Shown here piece by piece: positions 9,401 through 20,330 of a stretch of DNA of 64,000 bases. The DNA is from Alteromonas sp. KUL106. GTDB lineage: Bacteria > Pseudomonadota > Gammaproteobacteria > Enterobacterales > Alteromonadaceae. The stretch covers positions 1 through 64,000 of the forward strand of contig NZ_BLIG01000001.1 in NCBI RefSeq assembly GCF_009811415.1, in the 5' to 3' direction. The position numbers and the translations under genes are program-made. Every line of letters starts with the position of its first letter. The stretch's first letter is position 1. Below the pieces are notes generated by a model. That model worked only from the letters and a program-made list of their open reading frames with translations, searched no databases and had not been told where the DNA came from.

Positions 9401-10303
9401 TTAATTAATCACGCCCGCCGCGCGATACAGTTGAATATGCACATCCACCAGCGCGGCAATGTCACGCTGATACCCTCCCCCGATAACGGCAGCAATAGGG
9501 ACGCCTAGACGCTCGGCTAGCGCGAAGACCTGCTTATCTCTTTCATACACCCCCTGGGTAGAAATATGCAGATGCCCTAAATCGTCGTTCACGTGCACAT
9601 CAACGCCTGCATCATAGATGATGGCATCGGGCTGAAATTGTCGCAGTGCCAGCGTCAGGGCCTCTTCAAGGGTTTGTAAGTACTCATCGTCTTCTGTACC
9701 TTTGGCAAGACCAATGTCGATGTTCGAATGCTGTTTTCTATGTGGAAAGTTTTTTTCTCCGTGAATCGATAAGGTGAAGATATCTGCGTCATTTTCAGCA
9801 AGCTTCGCCGTACCGTCGCCTTGATGGACATCTAAGTCGACGATAAGTACATTATCGATAGAGGCATTTTTCTGCATGGTTTTGGCGGCAAGGTATAAGT
9901 CATTGAATAAACAAAAACCGGAACCAAAGTCTGCAAAAGCATGATGGTAACCGCCGGTGAGGTTTAGGGCTTTGCCATTCTCTAATGCAAGTGATGCAGT
10001 TAGACAGGTACCAGAGACAGCTGTGCGTGTGCGTTCAATCAGCTGCTGAGACCAAGGAAAACCAATTCGGCGCATGGCTTTCTTATCTAGCGCCCCGGTA
10101 GTCAGCGCTTCGACATATTCCGGGTCATAATAGGCATTGAGAAAGGATACATCAACAGGTGATGGGGTAACAAAACGTCGCTTATCCACACCGCGTTTTA
10201 CCAATTCATCGCGAATACCCACATATTTTTCAATGGGAAAGCGGTGACGCTCGGGAAGGTCTAGCTGACTGTATATTGGGTGAAAAACAAGGGGCGTGGT
10301 CAT
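9401..10303 (-). CDS. Histone deacetylase-like amidohydrolase
   Basis: A 300-residue member of the HDAC/acetylpolyamine amidohydrolase superfamily, cytoplasmic and zinc-dependent. The catalytic di-histidine is in GGYHHAF (H120-H121). The metal ligands fall in DLDVHQGDG (D158, H160) and in the later DAGVDVH motif. The GGGYQRD segment near the C terminus carries the transition-state tyrosine. Bacterial members remove acetyl groups from polyamines, lysines or acetoin-related substrates; the sequence does not say which. It faces away from the VWA gene and is separated from the chemotaxis gene by a terminator. Confidence 0.88.
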   Translation of the reverse strand: MTTPLVFHPIYSQLDLPERHRFPIEKYVGIRDELVKRGVDKRRFVTPSPVDVSFLNAYYDPEYVEALTTGALDKKAMRRIGFPWSQQLIERTRTAVSGTCLTASLALENGKALNLTGGYHHAFADFGSGFCLFNDLYLAAKTMQKNASIDNVLIVDLDVHQGDGTAKLAENDADIFTLSIHGEKNFPHRKQHSNIDIGLAKGTEDDEYLQTLEEALTLALRQFQPDAIIYDAGVDVHVNDDLGHLHISTQGVYERDKQVFALAERLGVPIAAVIGGGYQRDIAALVDVHIQLYRAAGVIN

Positions 10304-10350
10304 TATTATCAGTACTACTTATTCAATACATTTATCATGGAACAAAAGAA

Positions 10351-10385
10351 AAGAGGCACCGTTCATCACGCTCCTTTTGCCTCTT
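10351..10385 (-). terminator. Terminator downstream of the chemotaxis receptor
   Basis: AAGAGGCA and TGCCTCTT form an 8-bp stem around a loop of about 19 bases. On the minus strand it is followed by a T-rich run. It lies between the receptor stop and the HDAC start. Confidence 0.65.
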
Positions 10386-10436
10386 ATCCCTCAATAACAT
10401 TGTTCCAAAGTTAATGTTAATACTGACAAAGCACGA

Positions 10437-12059
10437 TTAGCGGGTCAAACTATTCACCACTTTTTCCACGTTATCTGACATACTTTTCATAGAACGAGAC
10501 ATATCGTCGCGCTGCGCCAGCTGATGGTATTTTTCTGATGACGCAACCACTTTGCTGATAATCGACTCAACATGATGAAGCACCATTTCTTGCTCGTCAG
10601 CCGCATCGTTTAAAGCAACAACAACGCTGGCAGTTTCTTGAATATCTTTCACAACGTCATTCAGTGTCTGAAGGGCAGCTGCCGCCTCTGCCGCGTTATT
10701 ATCAGACAACTGTTTGCCTGAAGCCATCGCGGTAACAGCACCTTTTGCTTCCGCCTCAAAGCTGCCCAATATATCGTTTATTTCTTTCGTCGACTGCTGC
10801 GTTTTCGCTGCAAGGGCACGAACTTCATCAGCTACCACAGCAAACCCTCGCCCGTGCTCCCCTGCCCTTGCCGCTTCGATTGCTGCGTTGAGCGCAAGCA
10901 GGTTTGTTTGATCGGCAATTTCGTTGATCACATTCACTACTTTTAAAATATTCGTGCTGCGCGCTTGCAGCTCTAGCACGATGTTACTCGACGCTGTAAC
11001 CGTTTTGGCAAGCTGCTTAAAACCTGCGTTTGCGCTTTCAAAGGTTGCATAACACGTTGCAACGTTCTTCTCAGAATTATTGGTTGCCACCGCCACTTGA
11101 TCGGTAATGGCCACTAAGTTTTGCACGATTTCTCGAAGCTTACCTGTGCTGCTATCAAGAGAGCGTGACGCATCTCGTTGTCCGTTTGCCCCGTCCATGA
11201 TCGACTGGCTTACGTTGCCTAGAGTACCGAATGCTTTATCCATTTCTCGTTCGGCTTGTTGAAGTTGCGCAACCGAGTCTTTCAATTTGTATTGCAATGC
11301 CCTTGCAGATTCTGCCAACATGCCTAATTCATGATTGCTGGAATAGGTTAGATCATAGTCATAACGGCTGTTAGCTAGATTTGATATACACGCTGCGACC
11401 TGTTTAGTGGGTTTAATAACTTGAGAACGCAGACGAGCAATAACATACACAACAGAGAACACAGACAGCGTAATGGCCGCCAATAATATGATCCAAAGCA
11501 TCGTTCGGGTGTTTGCTTTCAGCTCGGCTATCGCACTGGCTGAATCCGCCGCTATTTGTGACGCAATACCTGAAAGAAGCTTTGCCGGTTCTCTATCAAT
11601 ACCTCGTACAACGCTATCTCCAACTTTCGGATCAAACCCTGAGTTAACGAATATGTTGTACCCCTCGCGGTATTTTTCAGCCATGACCCCGTGGGCCTTT
11701 TGAAACTCTCGAATGTCCGACTTAACGCTATCGCTTATCACATCACTCGATAACATTAAATCAAACTGACGGGTAATATCGGCTTCTCGCTGTTTGAATC
11801 GCTCCCAGTATTTTTCTCTGTCATCTTTTTTGTAGCCGCGAAGCAATACATTTTTCCACTCTTGCACCTGAGTTTTAAATGTACTTAATGTGGTATTTAC
11901 GTCTCGCTCTGACTGAACAAGGGTGTTTTCTAGTTCGTCGAAAGAATTAAGTAGGGAAAACGACTTGAGGATAGACGCTCCGTTGAGTAACACGAGAATA
12001 AAAAAGCTGGCGAGGACCGGCGTCATGACCAGGCGGCTGATGCTTGTGTAATTGAACAC
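10437..12059 (-). CDS. Methyl-accepting chemotaxis protein
   Basis: A 540-residue transmembrane chemoreceptor. It has an N-terminal membrane helix (about 10-30) and a helical periplasmic sensor of about 155 residues resembling a four-helix bundle. A second membrane helix (about 188-208) is followed by a HAMP linker and a cytoplasmic signalling coiled coil. The invariant hairpin tip reads [20 protein letters not shown], then [15 protein letters not shown], which contacts CheA and CheW. No known ligand-binding motif is visible and there is no CheR/CheB tether pentapeptide at the C terminus. No chemotaxis neighbours are present, so it is an orphan receptor. Confidence 0.93.
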   Translation of the reverse strand: MFNYTSISRLVMTPVLASFFILVLLNGASILKSFSLLNSFDELENTLVQSERDVNTTLSTFKTQVQEWKNVLLRGYKKDDREKYWERFKQREADITRQFDLMLSSDVISDSVKSDIREFQKAHGVMAEKYREGYNIFVNSGFDPKVGDSVVRGIDREPAKLLSGIASQIAADSASAIAELKANTRTMLWIILLAAITLSVFSVVYVIARLRSQVIKPTKQVAACISNLANSRYDYDLTYSSNHELGMLAESARALQYKLKDSVAQLQQAEREMDKAFGTLGNVSQSIMDGANGQRDASRSLDSSTGKLREIVQNLVAITDQVAVATNNSEKNVATCYATFESANAGFKQLAKTVTASSNIVLELQARSTNILKVVNVINEIADQTNLLALNAAIEAARAGEHGRGFAVVADEVRALAAKTQQSTKEINDILGSFEAEAKGAVTAMASGKQLSDNNAAEAAAALQTLNDVVKDIQETASVVVALNDAADEQEMVLHHVESIISKVVASSEKYHQLAQRDDMSRSMKSMSDNVEKVVNSLTR

Positions 12060-12176
12060 GGCTTAACCTTTAGTATAATTTTGAAGAAGGACGGTGCCAT
12101 TAAATGATATTTTTATGACGCTTAAGTGACAATGAAGGTATAAATAAAAATACGTTTATATTTATTGTCATACCAT

Positions 12177-12211
12177 AGGTGATACCAGTCCGCATAGATG
12201 ATTTCAACGTC
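12177..12211 (+). repeat. Short intergenic repeat, copy 1
   Basis: The segment GATACCAGTCCGCATAGATG and the ACGTC shortly after match the sequence at 18403-18437 in order and orientation. Both copies are non-coding and close to gene ends. It may be a fragment of a genome-wide intergenic repeat, but only two copies are visible here. Confidence 0.4.
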
Positions 12212-12226
12212 TGTGTCGGCATAAAA

Positions 12227-12246
12227 AAAGAGCCCGCAGGCTCTTT
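12227..12246 (-). terminator. Terminator after guaA
   Basis: AAAGAGCC pairs with GGCTCTTT across CGCA, 38 bases beyond the guaA stop. On the minus strand the stem is followed by a T run, as in an intrinsic terminator. Confidence 0.85.
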
Positions 12247-12283
12247 TAAAATTATCATTTGATAGACAGAGTCTTCTAACGAC

Positions 12284-13861
12284 CTATTCCCACTCAATCG
12301 TAGCAGGCGGCTTACCAGAAATATCGTAAACGACACGGCTGATGCCGTCGATTTCATTGATAATGCGGTTCGACACTTTACCTAGGAAGTCGTATGGCAA
12401 ATGTGCCCAATGAGCCGTCATAAAGTCGATGGTCTCTACTGCACGAAGGCTTACAACCCAGTCGTATTTACGGGCATCACCCATTACGCCAACGGAGCGC
12501 ACGGGAAGAAATACGGTAAACGCTTGGCTTACTTTCTGGTAAAGGTCTGCGGCGTATAGCTCTTCAATAAAAATAGCATCAGCACGACGAAGTAAATCGC
12601 AGTACTCTTTCTTAATTTCGCCGAGTACGCGCACACCTAGGCCTGGACCTGGGAATGGGTGACGGTAGAGCATGTCGTAAGGCAAGCCTAGCTCTAGACC
12701 AATTTTGCGCACTTCGTCTTTAAATAGTTCGCGCAGTGGCTCAACAAGACCAAGCTCCATATCCTCTGGAAGACCACCTACGTTATGGTGAGATTTGATG
12801 ACGTGGGCTTTACCCGTTGCTGAGCCCGCTGACTCGATCACGTCTGGATAGATAGTACCCTGAGCTAGCCACTTCGCATTTTCAAGTTTGCTAGCCTCTT
12901 CATCGAATACGCGAACGAATTCATTACCGATGGCTTTACGCTTAAGCTCTGGGTCTTCAATGCCTTTAAGACGGTCTAAGAAACGAGTTTCGGCGTCAAT
13001 ACGGATAATGTTTAAACCGAAGTGGTCGCCAAACATCTCCATCACTTGGTCAGCTTCGTTTAAACGCAAAAGACCGTTATCTACAAATACGCAGGTAAGG
13101 TTTTTTCCGATTGCACGGTGAAGCAACATAGCGGTCACTGACGAATCAACGCCACCTGAAAGCCCAAGAATGACTTTTTCATCACCTACTTTCTGCTTAA
13201 TGCGCTCAATAGCATCATCGATGATAGCGCCAGCAGTCCAAAGCTTCTCACACTTACAGATGTCCATGACAAACTGAGTAAGTAAACGCATTCCCTGGCG
13301 GGTGTGAGTGACTTCTGGGTGAAACTGTACGCCGTAGAATTGTTTTTCTGCGTTATACATTGCTGCATGCGGACATGAAGCGGTTTGCGCAATGGTTTCA
13401 AAGCCCTCTGGAATTGCAGCCACTTTATCGCCATGGCTCATCCACACATCTAAAAGCGCGGCTCCATTATCGCCAATAGCATCTTCAATTTTATCGAGCA
13501 GCGGACTTGGCTTAATCACTTCTACTTGTGCATAACCAAATTCTCGCTTGTCTGAACCTAGCACACCGCCACCTAGCTGTTGAGCCATGGTTTGCATGCC
13601 ATAGCACACCCCAAGTACAGGCACGCCGGCTTCAAATACGTAATCAGGTGCGCGCGGTGAGCCTTCTTCGGTTACCGACTCGGGGCCGCCTGACAAGATA
13701 ATTCCCTGCGGATTAAATTCGCGGATCTGCTCTTCGGTCACATCCCAAGCCCAAAGCTCACAGTAAACGCCAATTTCGCGAACACGACGTGCTATCAACT
13801 GTGTGTATTGCGAGCCAAAATCCAAAATAAGTATGCGTTGAGCGTGTATGTTTAAACTCAT
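12284..13861 (-). CDS. guaA: GMP synthase (glutamine-hydrolysing) GuaA
   Basis: GuaA aminates XMP to GMP using glutamine and ATP, the last step of guanine nucleotide synthesis. With the start at ATG 13861 ([20 protein letters not shown]) it has 525 residues, the same as E. coli. The class I amidotransferase domain has the nucleophile in GVCYGMQ and its histidine in HPEVTH. The ATP pyrophosphatase domain has the P-loop GLSGGVDSS. The C-terminal dimerisation domain ends in PPATIEWE. The frame is open 34 codons upstream, but that part is not family-like. It lies downstream of guaB in the same direction, separated by a 169-base gap. Confidence 0.97.
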   Translation of the reverse strand: MSLNIHAQRILILDFGSQYTQLIARRVREIGVYCELWAWDVTEEQIREFNPQGIILSGGPESVTEEGSPRAPDYVFEAGVPVLGVCYGMQTMAQQLGGGVLGSDKREFGYAQVEVIKPSPLLDKIEDAIGDNGAALLDVWMSHGDKVAAIPEGFETIAQTASCPHAAMYNAEKQFYGVQFHPEVTHTRQGMRLLTQFVMDICKCEKLWTAGAIIDDAIERIKQKVGDEKVILGLSGGVDSSVTAMLLHRAIGKNLTCVFVDNGLLRLNEADQVMEMFGDHFGLNIIRIDAETRFLDRLKGIEDPELKRKAIGNEFVRVFDEEASKLENAKWLAQGTIYPDVIESAGSATGKAHVIKSHHNVGGLPEDMELGLVEPLRELFKDEVRKIGLELGLPYDMLYRHPFPGPGLGVRVLGEIKKEYCDLLRRADAIFIEELYAADLYQKVSQAFTVFLPVRSVGVMGDARKYDWVVSLRAVETIDFMTAHWAHLPYDFLGKVSNRIINEIDGISRVVYDISGKPPATIEWE

Positions 13862-13908
13862 AAAAAGCCTTTTTCTCTTTCCAACCACTAAGCAACGTGT
13901 CGCGATAT

Positions 13909-14015
13909 AGCGTGGGCAAAGTGTTTGTAAACAACCTGTCCGAGGCATAGATGCCGAGGCCAAGCTCCCATGGATGGGTTTACAGCGTGGTTGTGTTAAA
14001 CACTTTGACCACGCT
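13909..14015. repeat. 107-bp stem-loop element between guaB and guaA
   Basis: The two ends form a long imperfect inverted repeat: AGCGTGGGCAAAGTGTTT at the left against AAACACTTTGACCACGCT at the right, extending further inward with ACAACC/GGTTGT. Inside are two more small palindromes, GGCAT-AG-ATGCC and CCCAT-G-GATGGG. The whole element fills most of the guaB-guaA gap. It could be a mobile repeat of MITE type, or an RNA structure affecting guaA expression. Confidence 0.7.
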
Positions 14016-14030
14016 GAGCGGTAACTCGCC

Positions 14031-15500
14031 TTAACCTAAACGGTAGTTTGGCGCTTCTTTAGTGATGCTCACATCGTGAACGTGGCTTTCGCCCATACCG
14101 GCAGAGGTCACGCGCACAAATTGTGCTTTAGTATTGAGTTCTTCAATGGTTGCACAGCCGGTTAACCCCATGGCTGAACGCAAGCCGCCCATTTGCTGGT
14201 GAATAATATTGGCAATTGGGCCTTTATACGCGACACGACCTTCAATACCTTCAGGTACCAATTTTTCGGCGTTATCCGACTCTTGGAAATAGCGATCTGA
14301 CGAACCATGGCTTTGGTCCATAGCGCCGAGTGACCCCATACCACGATACGACTTGTAATAACGACCTTGGAAAAGTTCTACTTCACCCGGTGCTTCTTCC
14401 GTACCCGCTAGCATGCTGCCAACCATTACGCAGCTCGCCCCAGCGGCGAGTGCTTTGGCAATATCACCCGAGAAACGAATACCGCCGTCAGCAATAACGG
14501 GGATATCTGTGCCTTTAAGTGCTTCAACCGCATCCGCCACCGCTGTGATTTGTGGAACACCGCAGCCTGTTACAATCCGTGTGGTACAAATAGAACCAGG
14601 TCCAATACCCACTTTCACTGCATCGACGCCTGCATCAGCGAGCGCCTTCGCGCCATCACCCGTAGCAACGTTACCTGCAATGATTTGAATGTCAGGGTAG
14701 TCTGCACGCACCTTCTTCACGCGATCAATAACGCCTTGTGAATGTCCGTGCGATGTGTCAATAAGCAAAACATCTGCGCCGGCTTCAACTAAAAGCGCAA
14801 TGCGCTCATCAGTACCCGGCCCTACACTGACGGCTGCGCCTACGCGTAGACGACCTAGCGAATCTTTACACGCGTTAGGTTTGTTTTCAGCTTTCTGGAA
14901 ATCTTTTACCGTGATCAGGCCTGTCAGCTTGAACGCGTCGTCAACCACGAGGATTTTTTCAATACGGTGTTCGTGCATAAGGTCTAACACAACGTCAGAA
15001 CTTGCACCTTCTTTAACGGTGACCAGATCATCCTTACCGGTCATAACGTTACTAATAGGCAGGCTTAAACGCTTTTCAAAGCGAAGGTCACGACCAGTCA
15101 CAATACCAATCAGATTATTGTCTTTATCAGTGACAGGAAAACCGGAGTAACCAAGGCGCTTAGACAGCGCAATCACTTCACCAATGGTTGCGTTTTCTTC
15201 TACCGTTACTGGGTCAGATACCACGCCGCTTTCGTATTTTTTAACTTCACGTACGTGCTTCGCTTGCTCTTCAGGCTTCATGTTTTTATGAATGAAACCT
15301 ATACCACCCTCTTGGGCTAACGCAATAGCTAGACGGGCTTCAGAAACCGTGTCCATGGCAGCAGACACCATTGGAATATTCAGCGTTACACCGCGCGTAA
15401 GACGCGTTTGTAAGTTTGCAGTGTGAGGGAGGACGGTCGAGTGGCCGGGAACCAGCAACACATCGTCGAACGTCAGGGCTTCTTGGATGATACGTAGCAT
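14031..15500 (-). CDS. guaB: Inosine-5'-monophosphate dehydrogenase GuaB
   Basis: GuaB oxidises IMP to XMP with NAD+, the committed step to guanine nucleotides. Started at ATG 15500 ([20 protein letters not shown]) it has 489 residues, the usual size. The TIM-barrel catalytic loop GPGSICTTR carries the active-site cysteine. Two CBS domains are inserted at about residues 90-205. The flap region has [10 protein letters not shown] and a following arginine-containing stretch (SSDRYFQ). The longer frame upstream of 15500 overlaps the divergent promoter and is not coding. It forms a guaBA unit with the downstream guaA. Confidence 0.97.
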   Translation of the reverse strand: MLRIIQEALTFDDVLLVPGHSTVLPHTANLQTRLTRGVTLNIPMVSAAMDTVSEARLAIALAQEGGIGFIHKNMKPEEQAKHVREVKKYESGVVSDPVTVEENATIGEVIALSKRLGYSGFPVTDKDNNLIGIVTGRDLRFEKRLSLPISNVMTGKDDLVTVKEGASSDVVLDLMHEHRIEKILVVDDAFKLTGLITVKDFQKAENKPNACKDSLGRLRVGAAVSVGPGTDERIALLVEAGADVLLIDTSHGHSQGVIDRVKKVRADYPDIQIIAGNVATGDGAKALADAGVDAVKVGIGPGSICTTRIVTGCGVPQITAVADAVEALKGTDIPVIADGGIRFSGDIAKALAAGASCVMVGSMLAGTEEAPGEVELFQGRYYKSYRGMGSLGAMDQSHGSSDRYFQESDNAEKLVPEGIEGRVAYKGPIANIIHQQMGGLRSAMGLTGCATIEELNTKAQFVRVTSAGMGESHVHDVSITKEAPNYRLG

Positions 15501-15527
15501 GCAACAACACCTATTCAGTTGAGGGTT

Positions 15528-15568
15528 AATTGCGGCGCAATTGTAGTGTTTTTTGTTTTTCAGGTAAA
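15528..15568 (-). promoter_or_regulatory. guaB promoter with overlapping palindrome
   Basis: On the minus strand TTTACC (15568-15563) and TACAAT (15545-15540) are 17 bases apart and fit a sigma-70 promoter for guaB. A perfect 15-base palindrome, AATTGCG-G-CGCAATT at 15528-15542, overlaps the -10 box and start point. That is a good position for a repressor. It contains GCAA/TTGC half-sites somewhat like PurR boxes, but the match is not close enough to name the regulator. Confidence 0.55.
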
Positions 15569-15600
15569 CTCTAAATGTATTAAACCTTGTGATTTTTTTT

Positions 15601-16956
15601 ATGTTTACAAATTCGCCATCTACCTCACGACAAATTTTAACAGTTACCAAGCTAAATCGCTTAGCCAGAACCGTGCTTGAAGGCGAAATCGGCCTTATTT
15701 GGCTATCGGCGGAAATATCGAATTTTGTTGCTGCGGCATCAGGACATTGGTATTTCACGTTGAAAGACAACAAAGCTCAAGTGCGGGCGGCCATGTTTAA
15801 AGGCGCAAACCGCAATGTCCGGGTTCGCCCTAAAGAAGGCGATAAAATTTTAGTGCGCGCTTCGGTGGGCCTTTACGAAGCACGCGGCGATTATCAGCTG
15901 GTTGTTGAACACATGGAGAGTGATGGCGAAGGTGCGCTTAAGCAAGCATTTGAAGCTCTGAAGTTTAAACTCAATAATGAAGGTTTATTTGATTCAGCTA
16001 GAAAGCGCCCGTTACCACAGCGTATTAATCGCATAGGCGTAATAACGTCATCGAGTGGCGCTGCGCTTCACGATGTATTAAGCGTTTTAAAGCGCAGAAG
16101 CCCACAGACTGAAGTGATTGTATACCCTTCAATGGTACAAGGCGAAACGGCACTGCTACAGTTAATTAATGCACTGCGCACTGCAACCAGGCGCGCTGAA
16201 GTCGATGTGCTACTACTTACCCGTGGTGGAGGCTCGTTAGAAGATTTGTGGTGCTTTAACGATGAAAGCTTGGCCAGAGAAATCGTATCGAGTCACTTAC
16301 CTATAGTGAGCGCAGTTGGTCATGAAGTGGATTTCACTATAAGTGACTTTGTCGCTGACTTACGTGCCCCTACCCCATCTGCTGCGGCAGAGCTTTTAAG
16401 TCAAGACTCCACTGCCCTTTATCAAACGTTAAATCAACAAAAACAACGCATGGCAAGGGCAATAAACCAGTATTTACAAGCCAGTCGACAGCAGCTTGTG
16501 CTAAAGAAACAGCGCTTGAATGCGTTGCACCCGCAAAGCCGTATTCAATCTCAGTGGCAAACCTTAGATAGACTTCAGCTTCGTTTGGTACATAAAATGG
16601 AAAGCGACCTCGCTAGAGCTGAAAAGCGTCTGCATACTATTGAGTACAGGTTAAACCAACAGTCACCCTCATCTAGGGTGGCGCGTGCTAAAGACAATCT
16701 CAGTTATGCTAGCGCTAAACTTACATCAAGTATGAATGCGCTCCTTAAAAGCAAAAAAAATGAACTTGGCGGTAAAGTCGGTCTCTTACAATCCGTAAGC
16801 CCTCTTTCAACATTGGCCCGTGGTTACAGTATTACATTCATGGACGAAGCAAGTATCAACAGCGTAGACAAAGTGAATATTGGTGATGAGATAAAATCAC
16901 GAGTGACTGACGGTGAAATTACCAGTACAGTGACACACATTCACGGCAATAGGTAG
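15601..16956 (+). CDS. xseA: Exodeoxyribonuclease VII large subunit XseA
   Basis: XseA is the catalytic subunit of exonuclease VII, which degrades single-stranded DNA in both directions with XseB. The 451-residue product has the N-terminal OB fold ([21 protein letters not shown]...). The catalytic domain follows ([17 protein letters not shown]..., [45 protein letters not shown]). A long coiled coil and a C-terminal LARGYSI segment complete the protein. I chose ATG 15601; a GTG at 15589 in frame is also possible, and neither has a clear ribosome binding site. Divergence from guaB is the usual arrangement. Confidence 0.95.
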   Translation: MFTNSPSTSRQILTVTKLNRLARTVLEGEIGLIWLSAEISNFVAAASGHWYFTLKDNKAQVRAAMFKGANRNVRVRPKEGDKILVRASVGLYEARGDYQLVVEHMESDGEGALKQAFEALKFKLNNEGLFDSARKRPLPQRINRIGVITSSSGAALHDVLSVLKRRSPQTEVIVYPSMVQGETALLQLINALRTATRRAEVDVLLLTRGGGSLEDLWCFNDESLAREIVSSHLPIVSAVGHEVDFTISDFVADLRAPTPSAAAELLSQDSTALYQTLNQQKQRMARAINQYLQASRQQLVLKKQRLNALHPQSRIQSQWQTLDRLQLRLVHKMESDLARAEKRLHTIEYRLNQQSPSSRVARAKDNLSYASAKLTSSMNALLKSKKNELGGKVGLLQSVSPLSTLARGYSITFMDEASINSVDKVNIGDEIKSRVTDGEITSTVTHIHGNR

Positions 16957-16967
16957 CCTTTCGTATT

Positions 16968-18131
16968 ATGCCTTTTCATGCAAAAGCCAATTCATTTTCC
17001 CGTTTGTATCGGCGGGTTAGTGCATGTTTTGGTGGTACTTTAAAATACTTGGTAAAGCCAATATCAGTATCGTCACTCAGCCTTTGTTCCTTATTAGTGT
17101 TTACCGGTGCTGCTTATTCATCTGCGGTAAACCAAGGCGTTTCGGTTTTCTCTACCTACCCGAGCGATGCGCTATTAAATTCGTGCCATTCGCAAAGGCA
17201 ACTTATCAATGTCGGTCCAAGTTATAACGACACCCTTGAACTGTGTTCTGAAGATGCCATATCTCCAGATAGATTTATAAAGGTACTGAGCGAGTCTGGT
17301 GAATTTAGCAATCTTCGCCCCTATGGCGAAGGCAACGATTACGAGCTGCTCATTGCCAATGTTGGCGCTGCGCCGGGTGAACACCCGCGACATGCAAAGC
17401 AGTTCGCTGAATTTACGCTACAATGGCGAGGCATTGAAATTGATTCTTCGCAATTTGATGCTGGCGAAGAGATAACAGATAACAGTAACGAACAAAGCCT
17501 TACTAACGAAAAAGAAGCGCAGTTATTGATTACTCGTTGGCTTGAACACGTCAAGCAGTCGGGGTTGTTCACCAGTCAGTTTTTATTCCATGCGCTACAG
17601 GCAAGCAACTATTCCGCGTCGCTTCAGGTGCCAGACTCCGTCGGCGAATTCATAAAATTAGACACACAGCTTTTTTCAGACCCTTTTAGCGGAGCAATCA
17701 CTCGCTACACCCATCCCGATTTTGAGGATGCATTGGTCGATGTAACAGTTTATCCATTTTTAGCGCAGCTTTCTTCAGAAGAAAGCGAGTTGCTGCCGAA
17801 GCAGTTAGAAAGTGATTTACAAAAAGCCAGTGCAACAGCCGAGTTACAACATTTAACCTTGTCTCAAGTGAGCCCAGCTGCACGCTACAGCGTTAATGAT
17901 AACGTAGTGGGCTGGAGATTAGGCCTAAGTGCGACCTCAGACACCTCGCCAACCATTTACGCAACGACATATGTGTTTAGACAGCAGGATAAAATCGTGA
18001 AAGTGTCTACCACTTTTCCGCCTGACTTTTCAGACACTATCGTCAATCAATTAATCGTTAACGTTGAAGTACCGCAAGAATCTGAAATGATGAAGAAGGT
18101 GCGCTCGATGCTGTTAGAAACCCAGCGCTAA
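16968..18131 (+). CDS. Unknown exported protein downstream of xseA
   Basis: I do not recognise this 387-residue product. A basic N terminus of about 35 residues (containing RLYRR) leads into one hydrophobic segment, SVSSLSLCSLLVFTGAAYSSA, which looks like a signal peptide or anchor with possible cleavage near SSA. The rest is soluble, rich in Ser, Glu and Leu, with two cysteines just after the signal (near residues 69 and 88). It starts 11 bases after xseA and is probably co-transcribed with it. A periplasmic location is likely. No catalytic motif stands out. Confidence 0.7.
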   Translation: MPFHAKANSFSRLYRRVSACFGGTLKYLVKPISVSSLSLCSLLVFTGAAYSSAVNQGVSVFSTYPSDALLNSCHSQRQLINVGPSYNDTLELCSEDAISPDRFIKVLSESGEFSNLRPYGEGNDYELLIANVGAAPGEHPRHAKQFAEFTLQWRGIEIDSSQFDAGEEITDNSNEQSLTNEKEAQLLITRWLEHVKQSGLFTSQFLFHALQASNYSASLQVPDSVGEFIKLDTQLFSDPFSGAITRYTHPDFEDALVDVTVYPFLAQLSSEESELLPKQLESDLQKASATAELQHLTLSQVSPAARYSVNDNVVGWRLGLSATSDTSPTIYATTYVFRQQDKIVKVSTTFPPDFSDTIVNQLIVNVEVPQESEMMKKVRSMLLETQR

Positions 18132-18402
18132 GTACGCCGCTTGAGCAACGTTTTTTTCAATGATGACTTTTGTTCTATATCGCTACTAAGAATATAAACT
18201 TTTTGCTGTTCTTTTGGTTTGTATCTATCGAACCAATTGTACATTTGATTTTTTTGAAGCGGTATCGCGACGTTAAACAATTTTTCTACTGACACTGTAA
18301 CTCCCAAGCATTGTTAGTGGTTCGCTAAACCGAGTTTGTTTGCAAAAATAACTCCACATTTTAGCAATGAAGTCACGCTTGATTCTCAAAGGGCTACAGC
18401 GA

Positions 18403-18437
18403 CACCTAATACCAATCCGCATAGAAATGGCGAACGT
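18403..18437 (+). repeat. Short intergenic repeat, copy 2
   Basis: AATACCAATCCGCATAGAAA followed a few bases later by ACGTC matches the copy at 12177-12211. The core CCRRTCCGCATAGA-like block is conserved between the two. Confidence 0.4.
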
Positions 18438-18520
18438 CAAAAAAAGAAAAGAATACAATCGAAGTGTAATTATGACTCAGTGGATTTAAGCAATAAAAAC
18501 AGCGTGTTAAACAATATTAG

Positions 18521-18543
18521 CAACACCTTATTTAGCGGTGTTG
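18521..18543 (+). terminator. Hairpin downstream of the exported protein gene
   Basis: CAACACC and GGTGTTG form a 7-bp stem with a 9-base loop. It is distant from the stop (390 bases) and has no T run on the plus strand, so terminator function is uncertain. Confidence 0.4.
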
Positions 18544-18616
18544 TATAGGTAGATAAGCCGATTATTCTCTAAGTAAACTTGCGTATGTAAAGGCACATAT
18601 GCAGACTGGTGAGTAA

Positions 18617-18648
18617 GGCGCTACATCAACTGAGAGAGAAGTAGCGCC
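18617..18648 (-). terminator. Terminator after der
   Basis: GGCGCTAC pairs with GTAGCGCC around a 16-base loop, 15 bases past the der stop. There is no long T run on the minus strand. Confidence 0.5.
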
Positions 18649-18662
18649 CTGGTTTTAGCTTG

Positions 18663-20108
18663 TTATTTTTTGTCTTTGTAAAAAGACATCATACGACGAC
18701 GCTTACGCTGTTGAGCCAACGTCAAATTGGCCTTTTTACCCTCAAACGGGTTGTTACCCTCTCTAAACTCTATCTTGATAGGTGTGCCCATTATTTCTAA
18801 CGCTTTTCTGAAATAGTTCATTAAGAAACGCTTATATGAGCTAGGTAAATCATCAACTTGGTTTCCGTGAATAACAATCACAGGTGGATTGTACCCACCG
18901 GCGTGCGCATACTTCATTTTCACTCGACGACCGCGCACCAGTGGCGGTTGATGGTCGTCTTGCGCCATTTCCATAATTTGCGTAAGTAATGCGGTGTTAA
19001 TACGCTTGGTGGCGCTCAAATATGCTTCTTGTACTGATTCGAACAAATTCCCTACACCCGAGCCGTGCAGTGCAGAAATAAAGTGAATACGAGCAAAGTC
19101 GATGAAACCTAAACGACGATCCATCTCGCGCTTTATATCATCTTTGATATCTGTGCTTAACCCATCCCATTTATTCACCGCAACGACGAGTGAGCGACCA
19201 GAATTTAAAACGAAACCTAACAAACTCAAGTCTTGATCGGTAATGCCTTCTCGCGCGTCAATGACCAATAGCACCACATTGGCCTCTTCGATGGCCTGAA
19301 GGGTTTTTACGATTGAAAATTTTTCTATGGCTTCGCTGATTTTTTTGCGCTTTCTCACACCTGCAGTATCAATCAGGATATATTCTCGCTCGTCACGCTC
19401 CATAGGGATATAAACGCTATCTCGGGTAGTACCCGGCATATCGTATACAACAACACGCTCTTCACCGAGAATGCGATTTGTAAGTGTAGACTTTCCAACG
19501 TTTGGCTTGCCCACTATTGCCAATTTAATTGGAAGTTCTTGCAGGCGCTGACGCTGCGTTTCAGCATCTTCTTCTTCCTCAGGCTCCTGTTCAACAATTT
19601 CCATGTCTGGGAAATCGTCTTCGAGCGGCTTTAAGGCATCTTGTAGTAGCTGACTTATGCCGCGCCCATGAGCCGCAGCGATTTGTTTTATAACGCCTAA
19701 ACCCAGTGAATAAAACTCTGCGCTTTCGCTATCGCCATCAATGCCATCGACTTTATTAGCCACAACAAACACTTTTTTATTAATACGGCGAAGGTGGTCA
19801 GCAATGCCTTGGTCTGCTGGCAGCAAGCCTGCTCGAGCATCAACTAAAAACAGTACAACGTCAGCCTCTTCTATGGCTAAGAGCGACTGCTGGGCCATTT
19901 CAGCATCAATGCCCTCTTCATCACCTGTAATACCGCCGGTATCCACTACGATAAACTGGCGCTTTTCAAATTTCGCTTGGCCGTATTTACGGTCGCGAGT
20001 TAAGCCCGGATAATCAGCGACAAGCGCATCACGGGTATTGGTAAGGCGATTAAACAAAGTTGACTTGCCAACATTCGGGCGGCCAACCAAAGCAACAACG
20101 GGTAACAT
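18663..20108 (-). CDS. der: Ribosome biogenesis GTPase Der (EngA)
   Basis: Der is an essential tandem GTPase needed for 50S subunit maturation. Two G domains are visible. The first has GRPNVGKST at about 8-16, DTGG and NKVD. The second has GKPNVGKST near 202-210, [10 protein letters not shown] and NKWD. A C-terminal KH-like domain with a lysine/arginine-rich tail ([19 protein letters not shown]) binds rRNA. An acidic linker ([11 protein letters not shown]) joins the G domains. The 481-residue length is normal. It follows bamB in the conserved hisS-yfgM-bamB-der order. Confidence 0.97.
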   Translation of the reverse strand: MLPVVALVGRPNVGKSTLFNRLTNTRDALVADYPGLTRDRKYGQAKFEKRQFIVVDTGGITGDEEGIDAEMAQQSLLAIEEADVVLFLVDARAGLLPADQGIADHLRRINKKVFVVANKVDGIDGDSESAEFYSLGLGVIKQIAAAHGRGISQLLQDALKPLEDDFPDMEIVEQEPEEEEDAETQRQRLQELPIKLAIVGKPNVGKSTLTNRILGEERVVVYDMPGTTRDSVYIPMERDEREYILIDTAGVRKRKKISEAIEKFSIVKTLQAIEEANVVLLVIDAREGITDQDLSLLGFVLNSGRSLVVAVNKWDGLSTDIKDDIKREMDRRLGFIDFARIHFISALHGSGVGNLFESVQEAYLSATKRINTALLTQIMEMAQDDHQPPLVRGRRVKMKYAHAGGYNPPVIVIHGNQVDDLPSSYKRFLMNYFRKALEIMGTPIKIEFREGNNPFEGKKANLTLAQQRKRRRMMSFYKDKK

Positions 20109-20330
20109 TTATCAGATCCTAAGGGTCATGAAAGCTAAAAAAGCACGAGCCATGCACACCAAATATCACAAATTCATTTCAAGAGAACAATGCTCTAACA
20201 AGTGGTGTTTTAAAAGAGGCTTACGAGAGTTGGCGCATTATACCTTGTTCACTACCTAATACCAACGTAGTTCGAGGAGGTCTTCTGTCACCACCTATCA
20301 ATTAAAACAACACTACCAACCCACATAAAA

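Larger units (their letters stand above)
18132..18662. other. Intergenic region between the exported protein gene and der
   Basis: The two flanking genes converge here. The 531-base gap holds a short repeat (18403-18437), a hairpin at 18521-18543 and a second at 18617-18648. A 70-codon frame at 18336-18548 overlaps the repeat and hairpin and shows no coding character. Confidence 0.6.

Noticed and set aside
12100..12357. 85-codon frame overlapping the guaA end
   Set aside because: It overlaps guaA in another frame and runs through the guaA terminator and an intergenic repeat.
13862..13963. N-terminal extension of guaA
   Set aside because: The extra residues lie over the 107-base stem-loop element and are not family-like; ATG 13861 fits.
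15501..15773. N-terminal extension of guaB
   Set aside because: It overlaps the divergent promoter and the start of xseA; the conserved MLRI start is at 15500.
18336..18548. 70-codon frame in the gap before der
   Set aside because: It overlaps a repeat and a hairpin; no coding signs.
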